Notes under the pieces: model-generated | Database searches by the model: none | What the model saw: only the letters and a program-made list of their open reading frames with translations | Told to the model about the DNA's origin: nothing | In this document: one piece after another, positions 8,035-17,541 of the stretch | Numbering within the stretch: the stretch's first letter is position 1 | Layout of the letters: each line of letters opens with the position of its first letter | Position numbers and translations under genes: made by a program | Assembly (NCBI GenBank): GCA_021404525.1 | Contig: JAAWWE010000011.1 | Span: 51,319-115,318, forward strand | Direction: 5' to 3' | Source: Rhodobiaceae bacterium | GTDB taxonomy: Bacteria; Pseudomonadota; Alphaproteobacteria; Parvibaculales; Parvibaculaceae | Length of the DNA: 64,000 bases

Positions 8035-10431
8035 TTAGTCGACCAGAAGTGGAACCTTCGGCACGGACCCTCCGTCTCCACCATCATCTGGTTTGTCCGG
8101 CCCTTTACCATCGCCCTTGTCGGCGCGGGGTTTGCGGGCTCTCGGTGGCGTCGCTTCACATTCAAACGCCAATTCGTCCTTGTCGGCATCCACAGTGACC
8201 CGAACGATACCCCCTTTGGTCAATTGACCAAACAGCACCTCATCCGCAAGCGGTTTCTTGATGTTTTCCTGAATGACGCGCGCCAATGGCCGCGCACCCA
8301 ATTGCTCATCATATCCGCGCTCGGCAATCCAGCGGTTCGCCTCTTCTGTCAGCTCAATCGTTACATTGCGATCTGCGAGCTGCACTTCGAGCTGAAGAAC
8401 AAACTTTTCGACCACACGGGCAATGACGTCTTCCGGCAGGTTCTGGAACGGTATGGTCGCATCGAGCCTGTTTCGGAATTCAGGAGTGAAGAGCTTCTTG
8501 ATTGCGTCTTCATCCTCACCTTCCCGCTTGGTCCGACCAAACCCAATCGGCGCCTTAGCCATATCAGAAGCACCCGCATTGGTTGTCATGATCAGAACGA
8601 CATTGCGGAAATCAATCTTCTTACCGTTATGGTCCGTGAGTTTCCCGTGATCCATAATCTGCAACAGAATATTGAAGAGATCAGGATGGGCCTTTTCGAT
8701 CTCATCAAGCAGCAGCACACAATGCGGATGCTGATCAACCCCATCTGTAAGAAGACCACCCTGGTCAAAGCCAACATAGCCAGGAGGCGCCCCGATAAGA
8801 CGGGAAACTGTGTGACGCTCCATATATTCCGACATGTCAAAGCGCAGCATCTCCACGCCCATAATGTCGGCCAATTGACGTGCTACTTCTGTCTTACCCA
8901 CGCCGGTCGGACCAGAGAACAGGTAAGAACCAATTGGTTTCTCAGGTTCGCGCAGCCCGGCCCGCGCCAGTTTGATGGAGGACGCAAGCGCTTCGATCGC
9001 CTGATCCTGCCCATAGACAACCCGCTTCAGCTCAACATCTAGATCCTTGAGCTTCTCCGTATCGGTTTTCGAGACAGATTTTGGTGGGATGCGCGCCATG
9101 GTGGCGACAACTTCCTCAATCTCTTTCACACCAACGGTTTTCTTGCGGCGTGTCTCTGGCTTCAGCATTTGCCGCGCCCCCGCCTCATCAATCACATCGA
9201 TTGCTTTATCGGGCAGCTTGCGGTCATGCATATATTTCGAGGACAGATCAACAGCTGACTTGATCGCATCATTCGTGTAGCGCAGCGAATGGAACTCTTC
9301 GAAATAAGGCTTCAGGCCTTTCAGAATTTTCACCGCATCTGGAATGGATGGCTCAGTCACGTCTATCTTTTGGAAGCGGCGGACAAGTGCCCGGTCTTTC
9401 TCAAAATGCTGACGATACTCCTTGTAAGTGGTCGACCCCATGCAGCGAAGCGTTCCGCTGGCCAGAGCAGGTTTCAGCAGGTTGGACGCATCCATCGCGC
9501 CACCACTCGTTGCACCGGCGCCGATGACGGTATGGATCTCGTCAATGAACATTACCGCGCCGGGATATTCTTCCAGCTCCTTGATCACCTGCTTGATGCG
9601 TTCTTCAAAGTCGCCCCGATAGCGCGTGCCAGCGAGCAAGGTCCCCATGTCGAGCGCAAAGATCGTGGCGTCTTCCAGCACCTTCGGCACTTCGCCCTGC
9701 ACGATTTTCCGGGCCAATCCTTCTGCGATAGCCGTCTTGCCAACGCCTGGATCACCAACGAACAGCGGATTGTTCTTGGACCGCCTGCAAAGGATCTGGA
9801 TCGTTCGCTCAACTTCCTTGTCACGACCAATCAGCGGATCAATCTTTCCGCTCTTCGCCTTCTCGTTCAGATTAACGCAATAAGCATCAAGTGCTTCAGT
9901 CGTGCTTTTTGCACCACCAGCTTCTTCCGTCGAAGACGGAGTTTCGTCATCTTCCGACGCACCACGCGGTGTGCGCGTTTCGCTCATATCGCCGCGCTTG
10001 GCAATGCCGTGCGAGATATAATTGACTGCATCGTAGCGTGTCATTTCCTGTTCTTGCAGGAAGTAAGCGGCGTGGCTCTCCCGTTCCGCGAACATGGCGA
10101 CGAGCACATTCGCACCCGTTACTTCTTCGCGGCCCGAAGATTGAACGTGAATAACAGCACGCTGAATCACCCGCTGGAACCCAGCGGTCGGCTTCGCCTC
10201 TTCCTCTCCGTCCACAATCAGACTGGAGAGTTCATTGTCGATGTAATGCAGTAACTGTTGGCGAAGAGCATCCAGATCCACATTGCACGCCCGCATAACG
10301 GCGGCTGAGTCCTGGTCATCAAGCAGCGAGAGCAGTAAATGCTCAAGCGTCGCGTATTCGTGGTTGCGCTCATTTGCAAGCGCCAGCGCGCGATGAAGGC
10401 CTTCTTCCAAACTACGAGACAGTGATGGCAC
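8035..10431 (-). CDS. clpA: ATP-dependent Clp protease ATP-binding subunit ClpA
   Basis: ClpA is the AAA+ unfoldase that feeds substrates to ClpP. Domains in order: an N-terminal Clp repeat domain ([30 protein letters not shown]), AAA-1 with Walker [14 protein letters not shown], and AAA-2 with [13 protein letters not shown] and [12 protein letters not shown]. The ClpP-binding IGF-type loop is seen as APIGFGR. The tail after residue 760 is low-complexity and charged. Start is GTG 10431 with AAGGGA ten bases upstream. It sits downstream of clpS, its adaptor, in the same orientation. Confidence 0.97.
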   Translation of the reverse strand: MPSLSRSLEEGLHRALALANERNHEYATLEHLLLSLLDDQDSAAVMRACNVDLDALRQQLLHYIDNELSSLIVDGEEEAKPTAGFQRVIQRAVIHVQSSGREEVTGANVLVAMFAERESHAAYFLQEQEMTRYDAVNYISHGIAKRGDMSETRTPRGASEDDETPSSTEEAGGAKSTTEALDAYCVNLNEKAKSGKIDPLIGRDKEVERTIQILCRRSKNNPLFVGDPGVGKTAIAEGLARKIVQGEVPKVLEDATIFALDMGTLLAGTRYRGDFEERIKQVIKELEEYPGAVMFIDEIHTVIGAGATSGGAMDASNLLKPALASGTLRCMGSTTYKEYRQHFEKDRALVRRFQKIDVTEPSIPDAVKILKGLKPYFEEFHSLRYTNDAIKSAVDLSSKYMHDRKLPDKAIDVIDEAGARQMLKPETRRKKTVGVKEIEEVVATMARIPPKSVSKTDTEKLKDLDVELKRVVYGQDQAIEALASSIKLARAGLREPEKPIGSYLFSGPTGVGKTEVARQLADIMGVEMLRFDMSEYMERHTVSRLIGAPPGYVGFDQGGLLTDGVDQHPHCVLLLDEIEKAHPDLFNILLQIMDHGKLTDHNGKKIDFRNVVLIMTTNAGASDMAKAPIGFGRTKREGEDEDAIKKLFTPEFRNRLDATIPFQNLPEDVIARVVEKFVLQLEVQLADRNVTIELTEEANRWIAERGYDEQLGARPLARVIQENIKKPLADEVLFGQLTKGGIVRVTVDADKDELAFECEATPPRARKPRADKGDGKGPDKPDDGGDGGSVPKVPLLVD

Positions 10432-10581
10432 GTCGTCCCTTTCTGTTGGCTGTGACCGAGACGGGCCGTCCCGATCAAACTCTTTTACCCCGCCCTCTTC
10501 AGAATCTGTGCTCCGTTAAGAATCTAGGAACTATAAGAGTCTGGAGATTAGCTTAGCCGCATTCAAGCCCCTGTCCATGCA

Positions 10582-10621
10582 GATTTTCTGCAGAAGGTAG
10601 GGATTTTCTGCGGAAGGTGGG
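10582..10621. repeat. Tandem 20-bp direct repeat with palindromic core
   Basis: Two adjacent copies, gattttctgcagaaggtagg and gattttctgcggaaggtggg, differ at two or three positions. The first holds the perfect palindrome TTCTGCAGAA and the second a one-base variant. They lie between clpS and clpA, in the transcribed leader of clpA. Confidence 0.8.
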
Positions 10622-10646
10622 GCCAATTGAGACCGGCGGCACCGAC

Positions 10647-10985
10647 TCAATCGCGCTCCATGGTGCATTGAAGCGGATGTTGGTTCTGGCGGGCAAAATC
10701 AACGACCTGCGTCACCTTGGTCTCTGCGACTTCGTAGGTATAGACCCCGCAAATACCCACACCATTCTGATGGACATGCAGCATGATGGTGGTCGCTTCT
10801 TCCATGCCCTTATTGAAGAACTTCTGGATGACATGCACCACGAACTCCATCGGGGTGTAGTCGTCATTCAGGATTAAAACCTTATAGAGAGAAGGTTTTT
10901 TGGTCTTCGGTTTGCTGCGGGTAATGACTCCGGTATCGGATCCATTTCCCCCATCAAAATCATCATCGCGGTCATTATCAGCCAT
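10647..10985 (-). CDS. clpS: ATP-dependent Clp protease adaptor ClpS
   Basis: ClpS delivers N-degron substrates to ClpA. The 112-residue chain has an acidic, unstructured N terminus, then the conserved core [22 protein letters not shown], the MLHVHQNG segment that helps bind the N-terminal residue, and [15 protein letters not shown]. It lies about 215 bases upstream of clpA on the same strand, the usual alphaproteobacterial arrangement. Confidence 0.97.
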   Translation of the reverse strand: MADNDRDDDFDGGNGSDTGVITRSKPKTKKPSLYKVLILNDDYTPMEFVVHVIQKFFNKGMEEATTIMLHVHQNGVGICGVYTYEVAETKVTQVVDFARQNQHPLQCTMERD

Positions 10986-11281
10986 ACGGCGCTCAAAAAC
11001 TCTTCTAAGGGCTCAACCAGCCGATATGGCACCTGATCAGGCACACGAAACCGACCGGTCTGCCGCCGGTAATCTTTGGAGCATAAGATAATCCATGTCG
11101 GCTGATTTGTAAGGGACCTTGCTCCGCAAAATTCTCCGAATACTGCGGCTTACCGTCCAAAAACCACCGACCGACAGCACAACCACCTGTCAAAGGACGT
11201 CTCGCGTTGACGTTACCCACAGGCGCCCGCAATCGTTAACCTTACAGTAACCGCTGAGGCGTAACTTGGACCCTTGTAAAA
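10986..11281. other. Intergenic region between clpS and the carboxypeptidase locus
   Basis: Roughly 300 bases divergent between clpS (minus) and the plus-strand genes. No convincing ORF. TTGACG near 11207 could be a -35 for the plus-strand genes, but a good -10 at 16-18 bases is not obvious. Confidence 0.5.
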
Positions 11282-11503
11282 ATGCCTGAGTTTCTGCGCT
11301 TTTTTTTGCGCATTAAGGCGAGTAAGGGACACGTTCTTGGGGCTCTGGCTCAAAGCACGTGCGTTTTGACCATGTTGATGTTGATCCTGCCGGAAGCGAT
11401 CGAAACAGCGAAAGTCTATGCGGAGTTAGCTTTTTTGGGAGACCCAGTTGAATTTGCACTGGGTGTCGCCCTGTCCGCCTTGGCACTTCTATCGCTTCAG
11501 TAA
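11282..11503 (+). CDS. Possible small membrane protein upstream of the carboxypeptidase
   Basis: A 73-residue ORF with two hydrophobic stretches (VLGALAQSTCVLTMLMLILPEAI and DPVEFALGVALSALALLSL). It ends 14 bases before the GTG of the carboxypeptidase, with GGAGG between them, so the spacing would suit an operon. No family is recognised, no strong Shine-Dalgarno is seen, and it could equally be leader DNA. Confidence 0.3.
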   Translation: MPEFLRFFLRIKASKGHVLGALAQSTCVLTMLMLILPEAIETAKVYAELAFLGDPVEFALGVALSALALLSLQ

Positions 11504-11517
11504 GACCGGAGGGGCTG

Positions 11518-12903
11518 GTGGCTTTGGAAATAACCCACAAAATACCGACGGCAAAATCGGTCGATTCGGGCCATACGAGACGATCTCTTAGGCATTTCTG
11601 GGCTTTCTGCTTCGCCATTCTTATTGGTCTCACTGCACAGGTTTCCTCGCCTGCCCACGCAAACAACAAATATGCAGCCGTCGTGATTGATGGCCATACA
11701 GGGCGCATTGTCTATGCGCGGAGCGCTGACAGGCCCCGCTACCCTGCTTCATTGACCAAAGTCATGACCCTTTACGTCCTGTTTGAAGAACTAGAGGCTG
11801 GTCGTGTCAATCTGAATACCCGCATGCAGGTTTCGCCCCGCGCAGCGGGTCAGCCCCCATCCAAACTGGGTGTCCGCGCCGGCACCACCATCACCGTTGA
11901 TGACGCCATCAGAGCGCTCGTGACAAAATCAGCCAATGATGTCGCCGTAGTTGTCGCCGAACACATCTCCGGCAGCGAATATCGCTTCGCTCAACGCATG
12001 ACGACACGTGCCAGATCGCTCGGCATGCGCCGCACCCGTTTCATGAACGCTTCAGGCCTGCCGAACAACAGGCAGCTCACCACCGCCCGTGATATGGCCA
12101 CTTTGGCTCAGCGGGTCCAGCGTGACTTCCCTGACTATTACAGCTTTTTTTCCGTTACCGAGTTCCGCTTTAACGGCCGTCGCTACACCAATCACAACCG
12201 GCTCGTTGGTCGGTATGCAGGCACCACAGGCCTCAAAACGGGCTACACACGGGCTTCCGGCTTCAACCTGACCGCCACCGTTGAGCGCCAGGGAAAATAC
12301 TTGATCGGTGTCGTCCTCGGTGGTCGAACCGCTCGCTCCCGCGATGACCACATGGTCTCCATTCTTGATCGCGCATGGGGAAGCGCCATCGCAATGAACA
12401 CCTCACGGACACGCCTCGCCTCTACGCCGACACCGCGCGGCCGTCCTGGAACAAGAACCACCAGATATGTACTTGCTTCAGCTGTAACAACGCCGCTACC
12501 GGCCCCTCCTCCACAGGGTGATACGAGCCTCGACATCGCCTTCTCCGGCCCTGAGGATCTGGCTCTTGTTGACACAACAACCCTCCGGTCCACGGCGCTC
12601 GATGCCGAAAGCGACGCTTTCAATCCGACCAGCTGGGTCATTCAGGTTGGGGCATATGCCAAGCCCTCAGAGGCAGTTGCGCGCATCAGGCAAGCTGTGA
12701 ATGCAGCACCCGTCTTGCTCGCGAACGCTGTTCCGATCACGATGCCGGTCTCATCGGCCGATCAGACGCTCTACAGGTCGCGGTTCGGGGGATTGAACGA
12801 AACGAACGCCCGCAAGGCCTGCCGTGAGTTGTCGCGTGCAGCAATTAGCTGTATCGCCATACCGCCCCACGGATGGGGTCGTTCCGCAAGCGTCGAACGC
12901 TAA
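11518..12903 (+). CDS. D-alanyl-D-alanine carboxypeptidase (S11) with SPOR domain
   Basis: A periplasmic penicillin-binding protein that trims the terminal D-Ala of peptidoglycan stem peptides. Start is GTG 11518 with GGAGG upstream. A long n-region and the hydrophobic segment FWAFCFAILIGLTAQ lead to cleavage near AHA. The active-site motifs are SLTK (PASLTKVMT), SAN (KSANDVAVV) and KTG (LKTGYTRAS). After a proline/threonine-rich linker, the last 80 or so residues (SWVIQVGAYAKPSEAVARI) form a SPOR domain, which binds denuded septal glycan and would place the enzyme at the division site. A homologue of DacC/DacF type. Confidence 0.93.
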   Translation: MALEITHKIPTAKSVDSGHTRRSLRHFWAFCFAILIGLTAQVSSPAHANNKYAAVVIDGHTGRIVYARSADRPRYPASLTKVMTLYVLFEELEAGRVNLNTRMQVSPRAAGQPPSKLGVRAGTTITVDDAIRALVTKSANDVAVVVAEHISGSEYRFAQRMTTRARSLGMRRTRFMNASGLPNNRQLTTARDMATLAQRVQRDFPDYYSFFSVTEFRFNGRRYTNHNRLVGRYAGTTGLKTGYTRASGFNLTATVERQGKYLIGVVLGGRTARSRDDHMVSILDRAWGSAIAMNTSRTRLASTPTPRGRPGTRTTRYVLASAVTTPLPAPPPQGDTSLDIAFSGPEDLALVDTTTLRSTALDAESDAFNPTSWVIQVGAYAKPSEAVARIRQAVNAAPVLLANAVPITMPVSSADQTLYRSRFGGLNETNARKACRELSRAAISCIAIPPHGWGRSASVER

Positions 12904-12906
12904 GAC

Positions 12907-13635
12907 TCAGTCTCCGAGAAGAAGATCTTTTGCGGCATTCACCCGCGCGGCCAATAGCGTAGATCCGCCATGGTCCGGGTGCAATTTGAGCATGAGCTCC
13001 TTGTGCGCTTTGCGAACGGCATCAGCCGTCGCCCCAGGCCGAAGCCCGAGAACATCATAAGCCTCTTCCCGCGTCATTGCGCCAAATGAGCCTGTCTTCC
13101 GTCCGCCAGCCTGCCCGGCATCTTCACGCCAATCGGGACCGACATGACGATCGAGATAAGCTTCCAGTAAGCGCGCACTGTCTCCATCAACCGAGATTTC
13201 CTTTAGGAGCTGATAAAGATCAGACAGACTGAGATCACTCAGACGCGTACCCACAAACCGGCCCTGGAGCACTTTACCCTCCATCTCCCCGCTATCATGG
13301 TCGAGTGACATGGAAAGGAACGCGGTTTCGATGTCTGACGCTTGGCCAGGTGTCTTGGGCCCACCGCCGAAGCCGCCTCCTAAGCCACCAGGAAAACCAC
13401 CGCCCATGCCAGGAATGGGCAGCCGCCGTCCCATGAGCCAAAAGCAGAACATGAAGACTGGTACAGCAAAGCCAAAGCGACCAGTGAACAGCAACACCAA
13501 TCCAAGGAGCCCCGATACGCCAATCCCGACATATCGGATGATCTTCGCCAGGGCTTTGGGGTCCGCTCGGGCAGCCAGTTGCAGGATCACAACTAAACCA
13601 AGAAGAAGAGCAACAACCAGAAGGAAAGTACTCAT
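12907..13635 (-). CDS. Membrane-anchored DnaJ-domain protein
   Basis: The 242-residue protein starts with a transmembrane helix (STFLLVVALLLGLVVILQLA), followed by a second and probably third helix (VGIGVSGLLGLVLLFTG, VPVFMFCFW). A glycine/proline-rich stretch and a helical middle part follow (LSDLSLSDLYQLLKEISVDGD). The C-terminal J domain is EEAYDVLGLRPGATADAVRK with the HPD motif in LKLHPDHGG. It should recruit and stimulate DnaK at the inner membrane, in the manner of DjlA or Tim14-like proteins. It overlaps the VWA gene upstream by four bases (ATGA), so the two are translated together. Confidence 0.87.
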   Translation of the reverse strand: MSTFLLVVALLLGLVVILQLAARADPKALAKIIRYVGIGVSGLLGLVLLFTGRFGFAVPVFMFCFWLMGRRLPIPGMGGGFPGGLGGGFGGGPKTPGQASDIETAFLSMSLDHDSGEMEGKVLQGRFVGTRLSDLSLSDLYQLLKEISVDGDSARLLEAYLDRHVGPDWREDAGQAGGRKTGSFGAMTREEAYDVLGLRPGATADAVRKAHKELMLKLHPDHGGSTLLAARVNAAKDLLLGD

Positions 13636-14345
13636 CGTTTAACCTGCGTAATCAACTGTTGCACTTCTCTGCTTTGATTAGACGCGATACGTGTTAGCGC
13701 AGTGTGGCCACCAGACGCATAAACAGCAACCGCCCGCAGCAGGTCCTTCAACCGCGTCGCTGAACCCGCATCCAAGTGGCAATAGGCTCCACCTGTCAGG
13801 CGGGCTATCTCCTGAAAGGCACGGGCCGATGTGCCATCGCCGCCATCCTGAAACAGGAATGACGGAAGGCCAAGCAGCCCAAGTTGTCCTGCTGTCGCAG
13901 CCAGATCGTCCACATTCTCTTCAACGCAATCGCCCACATAGACCAGCGCATTGACCTTTGACGTCTTGGTTTCCTGTAGTGCGTGATTGAGCACACGCCC
14001 GATCTGCGTATGCCCACCGCGACAGCCAACCCGGGTCATGGCCTGCCCCAGGGATTTTGCATCCGAGGCCCAAGGGCTCGCCGAGAACTCTCCGAAGCCG
14101 CGAAACCAGACGAGCTGTACATCCAACCCGCCAAGATCTGCGGCGGCATTAAACATCTCGCTTTGAATGCCGATGGCCCGATCCCAACTCGGCTCACGGC
14201 TCATCGTCGCATCCATCGCAAAAATGAGCCGACCACGGGAACCAAGCTTAGCCGGAGGCGGCGTCGCCTTCACCTTTGCCAGGAAGCTGTCCACGCTGGA
14301 CGCTGTTTCCTTAGCGGGAACTCTATGTCGGTCCTTAGCCATCAA
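13632..14345 (-). CDS. VWA-domain protein
   Basis: The 237-residue soluble protein has a von Willebrand A fold. It begins with GRLIFAMDATMSREPSWD, in which DATMS is a MIDAS-like variant of DxSxS, and a later strand contains ALVYVGDCVEENVDDLAA. It has no signal peptide or membrane segment. The role is unknown; VWA proteins often act as adaptors for AAA+ or chaperone machines. Its overlap with a membrane J-protein and its position directly downstream of mipZ suggest a common membrane or division-related task, which is inference. Confidence 0.8.
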   Translation of the reverse strand: MMAKDRHRVPAKETASSVDSFLAKVKATPPPAKLGSRGRLIFAMDATMSREPSWDRAIGIQSEMFNAAADLGGLDVQLVWFRGFGEFSASPWASDAKSLGQAMTRVGCRGGHTQIGRVLNHALQETKTSKVNALVYVGDCVEENVDDLAATAGQLGLLGLPSFLFQDGGDGTSARAFQEIARLTGGAYCHLDAGSATRLKDLLRAVAVYASGGHTALTRIASNQSREVQQLITQVKR

Positions 14346-14434
14346 CTCTCATTCTGAGCAGAAATATCGCTTACTTCTACTGTAAATGGGGCGCAAAACG
14401 CCTCTGGCCAAGCCCAACGACGGCGCAATTCGCC

Positions 14435-15289
14435 TCAAGCTTGAACTTGTTGCACCTGCTCCGGGTGAAGATCAGGCAGCTCCAGTGTCGCGATGAGCTG
14501 GCGCACCTCGGCCCGTGCCGCGACATGGGACATGGAAAGTCCGCCACCGGCACCCTTTTCCCGAAGATCCAGCAGCGTCAGCCCTGATGGGAACATTTCA
14601 CGGAAGATCACCCGCTCACCAAATCCCGGAGCAATCCGAAAGCCGATCCGGTCGCTCAAAGCCGCAAGCCCTGCTTCGACCCGTCGCTTGTTTTTGGCAT
14701 CCAGTGAAGACAGGCGGTTCCGCATCACGACCCAGTCAATGGTACCGCCATCGGCAATGGCGCGTCGTTTGCGCGCATCCCATACCATCTCGGCATAGAG
14801 GCTCGGACGTTTCACCTCATACGTGTCTGGGTTGACCTGCGCCAACAAGTCAAAGTCCACAAAGCTATCATTCATTGGAGTGATGATCGTGTCGGCGACA
14901 GCATGCCCAAGGCGCGAAAGAAAAGTGTCACTGCCCGGGCTGTCAATGACGATCACGTCGTTGGAGGCGGTCAGCTTCGCATAGACAGTTTCAAAAGCCT
15001 GACGCTCTGCGCGGTGCTGCTCGGTCAATATATCCGCGTCGGAACGATCGACAACATGATGGTCGGGCATGGCAAGCGGTACATTATTGGCGTCACTCCA
15101 ATTGTGTCGGTTTTCAACATAGCGAGAAAGCGACCGCTGACGGCTATCAAGATCAATCGAGCCCACGCGCAATCCTTCAGCAAGAAGCGAGGCAATCACA
15201 TGCATGGCCGACGTAGTTTTGCCGGAACCACCCTTCTCATTCCCAAGGACAATCGTATGTTTTTTGGTGAGCATTTCAGGCTTTGTCAC
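14435..15289 (-). CDS. mipZ: Division-plane positioning ATPase MipZ
   Basis: MipZ is a ParA-like ATPase that binds ParB and inhibits FtsZ polymerisation near the poles, which places the division ring at mid-cell. The deviant Walker A is GNEKGGSGKTTSAM. IDLDSRQRSLSRYVENR and VIVIDSPGSDTFLSRLGH follow, and the C-terminal half (PSLYAEMVWDARKRRA, FREMFPSGLTLLDL) matches MipZ and not plasmid ParA. The start is either GTG 15289 or ATG 15274; neither has a strong Shine-Dalgarno. Confidence 0.92.
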   Translation of the reverse strand: MTKPEMLTKKHTIVLGNEKGGSGKTTSAMHVIASLLAEGLRVGSIDLDSRQRSLSRYVENRHNWSDANNVPLAMPDHHVVDRSDADILTEQHRAERQAFETVYAKLTASNDVIVIDSPGSDTFLSRLGHAVADTIITPMNDSFVDFDLLAQVNPDTYEVKRPSLYAEMVWDARKRRAIADGGTIDWVVMRNRLSSLDAKNKRRVEAGLAALSDRIGFRIAPGFGERVIFREMFPSGLTLLDLREKGAGGGLSMSHVAARAEVRQLIATLELPDLHPEQVQQVQA

Positions 15290-15456
15290 AATTGGTCATT
15301 CACAAACAGACGGCACGACTCAGAAGTCGAATTTTGCGGAGTGTCTGCCCGCCACCAGATCAAGTCAACCAGCCTCAGAAGACTAGTTTTTGGTATTTCT
15401 GCCTGTTCCCGTTTCAACATCACCGCTACACTGAGAAGACCGCAAAAAGATCAGAT

Positions 15457-16134
15457 CTGAGGCCAAAAATTTCTACACTGTTCCTCTCCCTCAAACAGCT
15501 TTCGGCTTTCCTGCTCTTTGTGCTGAGCGTCAGCTTTGTACCCAGCCTATACGCAACACAAGCACGCGCTGATGTGACTTATGACGTCACGAACGTTACC
15601 GCCGACGATCAATTGAATGTCCGCGCTGCACCGTCGGCGACTGCCGAAAAAATCGGAGCTCTTGGGTTCGATGCAAAAGGGATCAAAGCCACCGGAGTCT
15701 CTCGACAGATAGGACAGGCAACCTGGGTTGAGATCATTCTTGAAGGGCGCAAAGGATGGGTCAATGCGGCTTTCATGACACAAACGCGCAACGCCTCCTC
15801 CCTATTCAGAGAACCTCTTGCCTGTAGTGGCACTGAACCATTCTGGGCGCTTCAGCTAGACGACACAAAAGGTGACTTTGACTCACTCGCGGAGGGAAAG
15901 TCCGTCATCAATTTTGAGAGCGTCAGATCGGCCCATGGCGTGCCAATCATTTGGTCTCTCAAGGGCACCACGGGTCCTGCTCATTCACCAGTTTTTGCGC
16001 TTCTCGAAGAAACAAATCAATGCTCAGATGGCATGTCGGATCTCACCTATCGGTATTCGATTAGGATCGATATTGAGGACGGCCCATTCTATGCTGGGTG
16101 CTGCAATCCACATCCCGGGCAACCTGCCCCATAA
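15457..16134 (+). CDS. Secreted SH3-domain protein (start uncertain, perhaps CTG)
   Basis: The reading frame is open from a TTG at 15283, but that form overlaps mipZ and puts 58 unlikely residues before a signal peptide. There is no ATG or GTG between there and the signal core. A CTG at 15457 would give MRPKISTLFLSLKQLSAFLLFVLS, an ideal signal peptide ending near ARA. The mature protein holds a bacterial SH3 domain (DQLNVRAAPSATAEKIGAL, VEIILEGRKGWV) and a C-terminal domain with CSGTEPFWALQLDD and a late CC pair, like the COG3650 family. Function unknown; probably periplasmic. Confidence 0.65.
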   Translation: MRPKISTLFLSLKQLSAFLLFVLSVSFVPSLYATQARADVTYDVTNVTADDQLNVRAAPSATAEKIGALGFDAKGIKATGVSRQIGQATWVEIILEGRKGWVNAAFMTQTRNASSLFREPLACSGTEPFWALQLDDTKGDFDSLAEGKSVINFESVRSAHGVPIIWSLKGTTGPAHSPVFALLEETNQCSDGMSDLTYRYSIRIDIEDGPFYAGCCNPHPGQPAP

Positions 16135-16176
16135 GTCACACTGTTGGCGTCTGCCAAGGAACAAGAAAGAGACCTC

Positions 16177-17541
16177 ATGAACGGTAAGCTCGACCTTGAT
16201 CAACTGACCAATCTTGTGACGTCAGGAGAAATAGACACCATCATTGTCTGCATGCCCGACATGCAAGGCCGCCTGGTGGGCAAGCGCGTAACAGGTGCCT
16301 TCTTTCTGGACAGCGTCGTGGAAGAAACCCATGCCTGCAACTATCTGCTCACCGTCGACATGGATATGGAGCCAGTACCGGGCTACAAGGCCGCAAGCTG
16401 GGAGAAAGGCTATGGCGACTTCACTCTGAAGCCCGACCTCGCCACCCTACGCCGCATCCCCTGGCTTCCGGCAACCGCGCTTGTGATCTGCGACACACTG
16501 GATCATCACGGAGAAGACATTCCGGTCTCTCCCCGCGCGATCCTCAAGAAACAGCTCAAACGTTTGGCTGAAAAAGACATGATGGCCTACATGGCCTCGG
16601 AGCTTGAATTCTTCCTCTTTGATGAGCCTTTCGAGTCAGCACACGAGAAGCACTACAAGGACCTGAAAACAGCCAGCTGGTACATTGAGGATTACCACAT
16701 CTTCCAGACGTCAAAGGAAGAAGGCATCATGCGCGCGATCCGCAATGGCTTGGACGCCGCTGGCATCCCCGTTGAAAACTCAAAAGGTGAATGGGGCCCC
16801 GGCCAGGAAGAAATCAATGTGCGTTACGCCGAAGCTCTCGATATGGCAGACCGGCATGTGATCCTGAAAAACGGCATCAAAGAAATCGCCCATCTGCATG
16901 GCAAGTCCGTCACATTCATGGCCAAATGGAACCAGAAGCTCGCAGGAAATTCCTGCCATATCCATTGCTCGCTCTGGGACAAGGACGGCAAAGGCTCTGT
17001 CTTCCACGACAAGTCAGACGCAAAGGGCATGTCACCTCTGTTTAAGAAATTCATCGCAGGCCAACTCTCCGCCAGTCGAGAGATGAGCTATTTCCTGGCC
17101 CCCAGCATAAACTCCTACAAGCGGTTCGCGGATCAGTCATTCGCACCGACAACAGCGGTTTGGAGCATGGACAACAGAACGGCAGGATACAGAGTTGTGG
17201 GCAGTGGCAACGCGACGCGGGTTGAATGCCGCATCGGGGGCGCCGACCTCAACCCCTATCTCGCTTTCGCCGGTATTATCGGCGCCGGGCTGAACGGGAT
17301 CGAAAAAGGCATGGAGTTGGAGCCTGAATTCCAGGGTGACGCTTACGCGACCGAGGACATTCGTTCCCTTCCCAAATCGTTGAGAGAAGCCCTTGAGCTT
17401 CTCGACAATTCTGAGACGATGCGCGCCGCCTTCGGCGACGAGGTAATCGATCACTATCTGCACACGGGACATTGGGAACAGGCGGAGTATGACCGCGCTG
17501 TGACCGACTGGGAATTGACAAGAGGTTTTGAACGCGGATGA
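16177..17541 (+). CDS. Glutamine synthetase-like gamma-glutamyl-amine ligase
   Basis: The 454-residue protein belongs to the GS superfamily branch of PuuA, GlnA3/GlnA4 and IpuC, which join glutamate to an amine instead of ammonia using ATP. GS landmarks present are MASELEFFLFDE (metal-binding Glu), GNSCHIHCSLWD, NRTAGYRVVG and RVECRIGGADLNPYLAFA. The adenylylated-tyrosine loop of housekeeping GlnA is not seen. ATG 16177 is chosen over the TTG in the track. The next gene overlaps by four bases. The downstream aldehyde and alcohol dehydrogenases suggest the amine carries, or is converted to, an alcohol or aldehyde. The substrate is unproven. Confidence 0.87.
   Translation: MNGKLDLDQLTNLVTSGEIDTIIVCMPDMQGRLVGKRVTGAFFLDSVVEETHACNYLLTVDMDMEPVPGYKAASWEKGYGDFTLKPDLATLRRIPWLPATALVICDTLDHHGEDIPVSPRAILKKQLKRLAEKDMMAYMASELEFFLFDEPFESAHEKHYKDLKTASWYIEDYHIFQTSKEEGIMRAIRNGLDAAGIPVENSKGEWGPGQEEINVRYAEALDMADRHVILKNGIKEIAHLHGKSVTFMAKWNQKLAGNSCHIHCSLWDKDGKGSVFHDKSDAKGMSPLFKKFIAGQLSASREMSYFLAPSINSYKRFADQSFAPTTAVWSMDNRTAGYRVVGSGNATRVECRIGGADLNPYLAFAGIIGAGLNGIEKGMELEPEFQGDAYATEDIRSLPKSLREALELLDNSETMRAAFGDEVIDHYLHTGHWEQAEYDRAVTDWELTRGFERG

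Noticed and set aside
9289-10254. 321-residue plus-strand ORF
   Set aside because: Lies wholly antisense to clpA; no motif or ribosome site.
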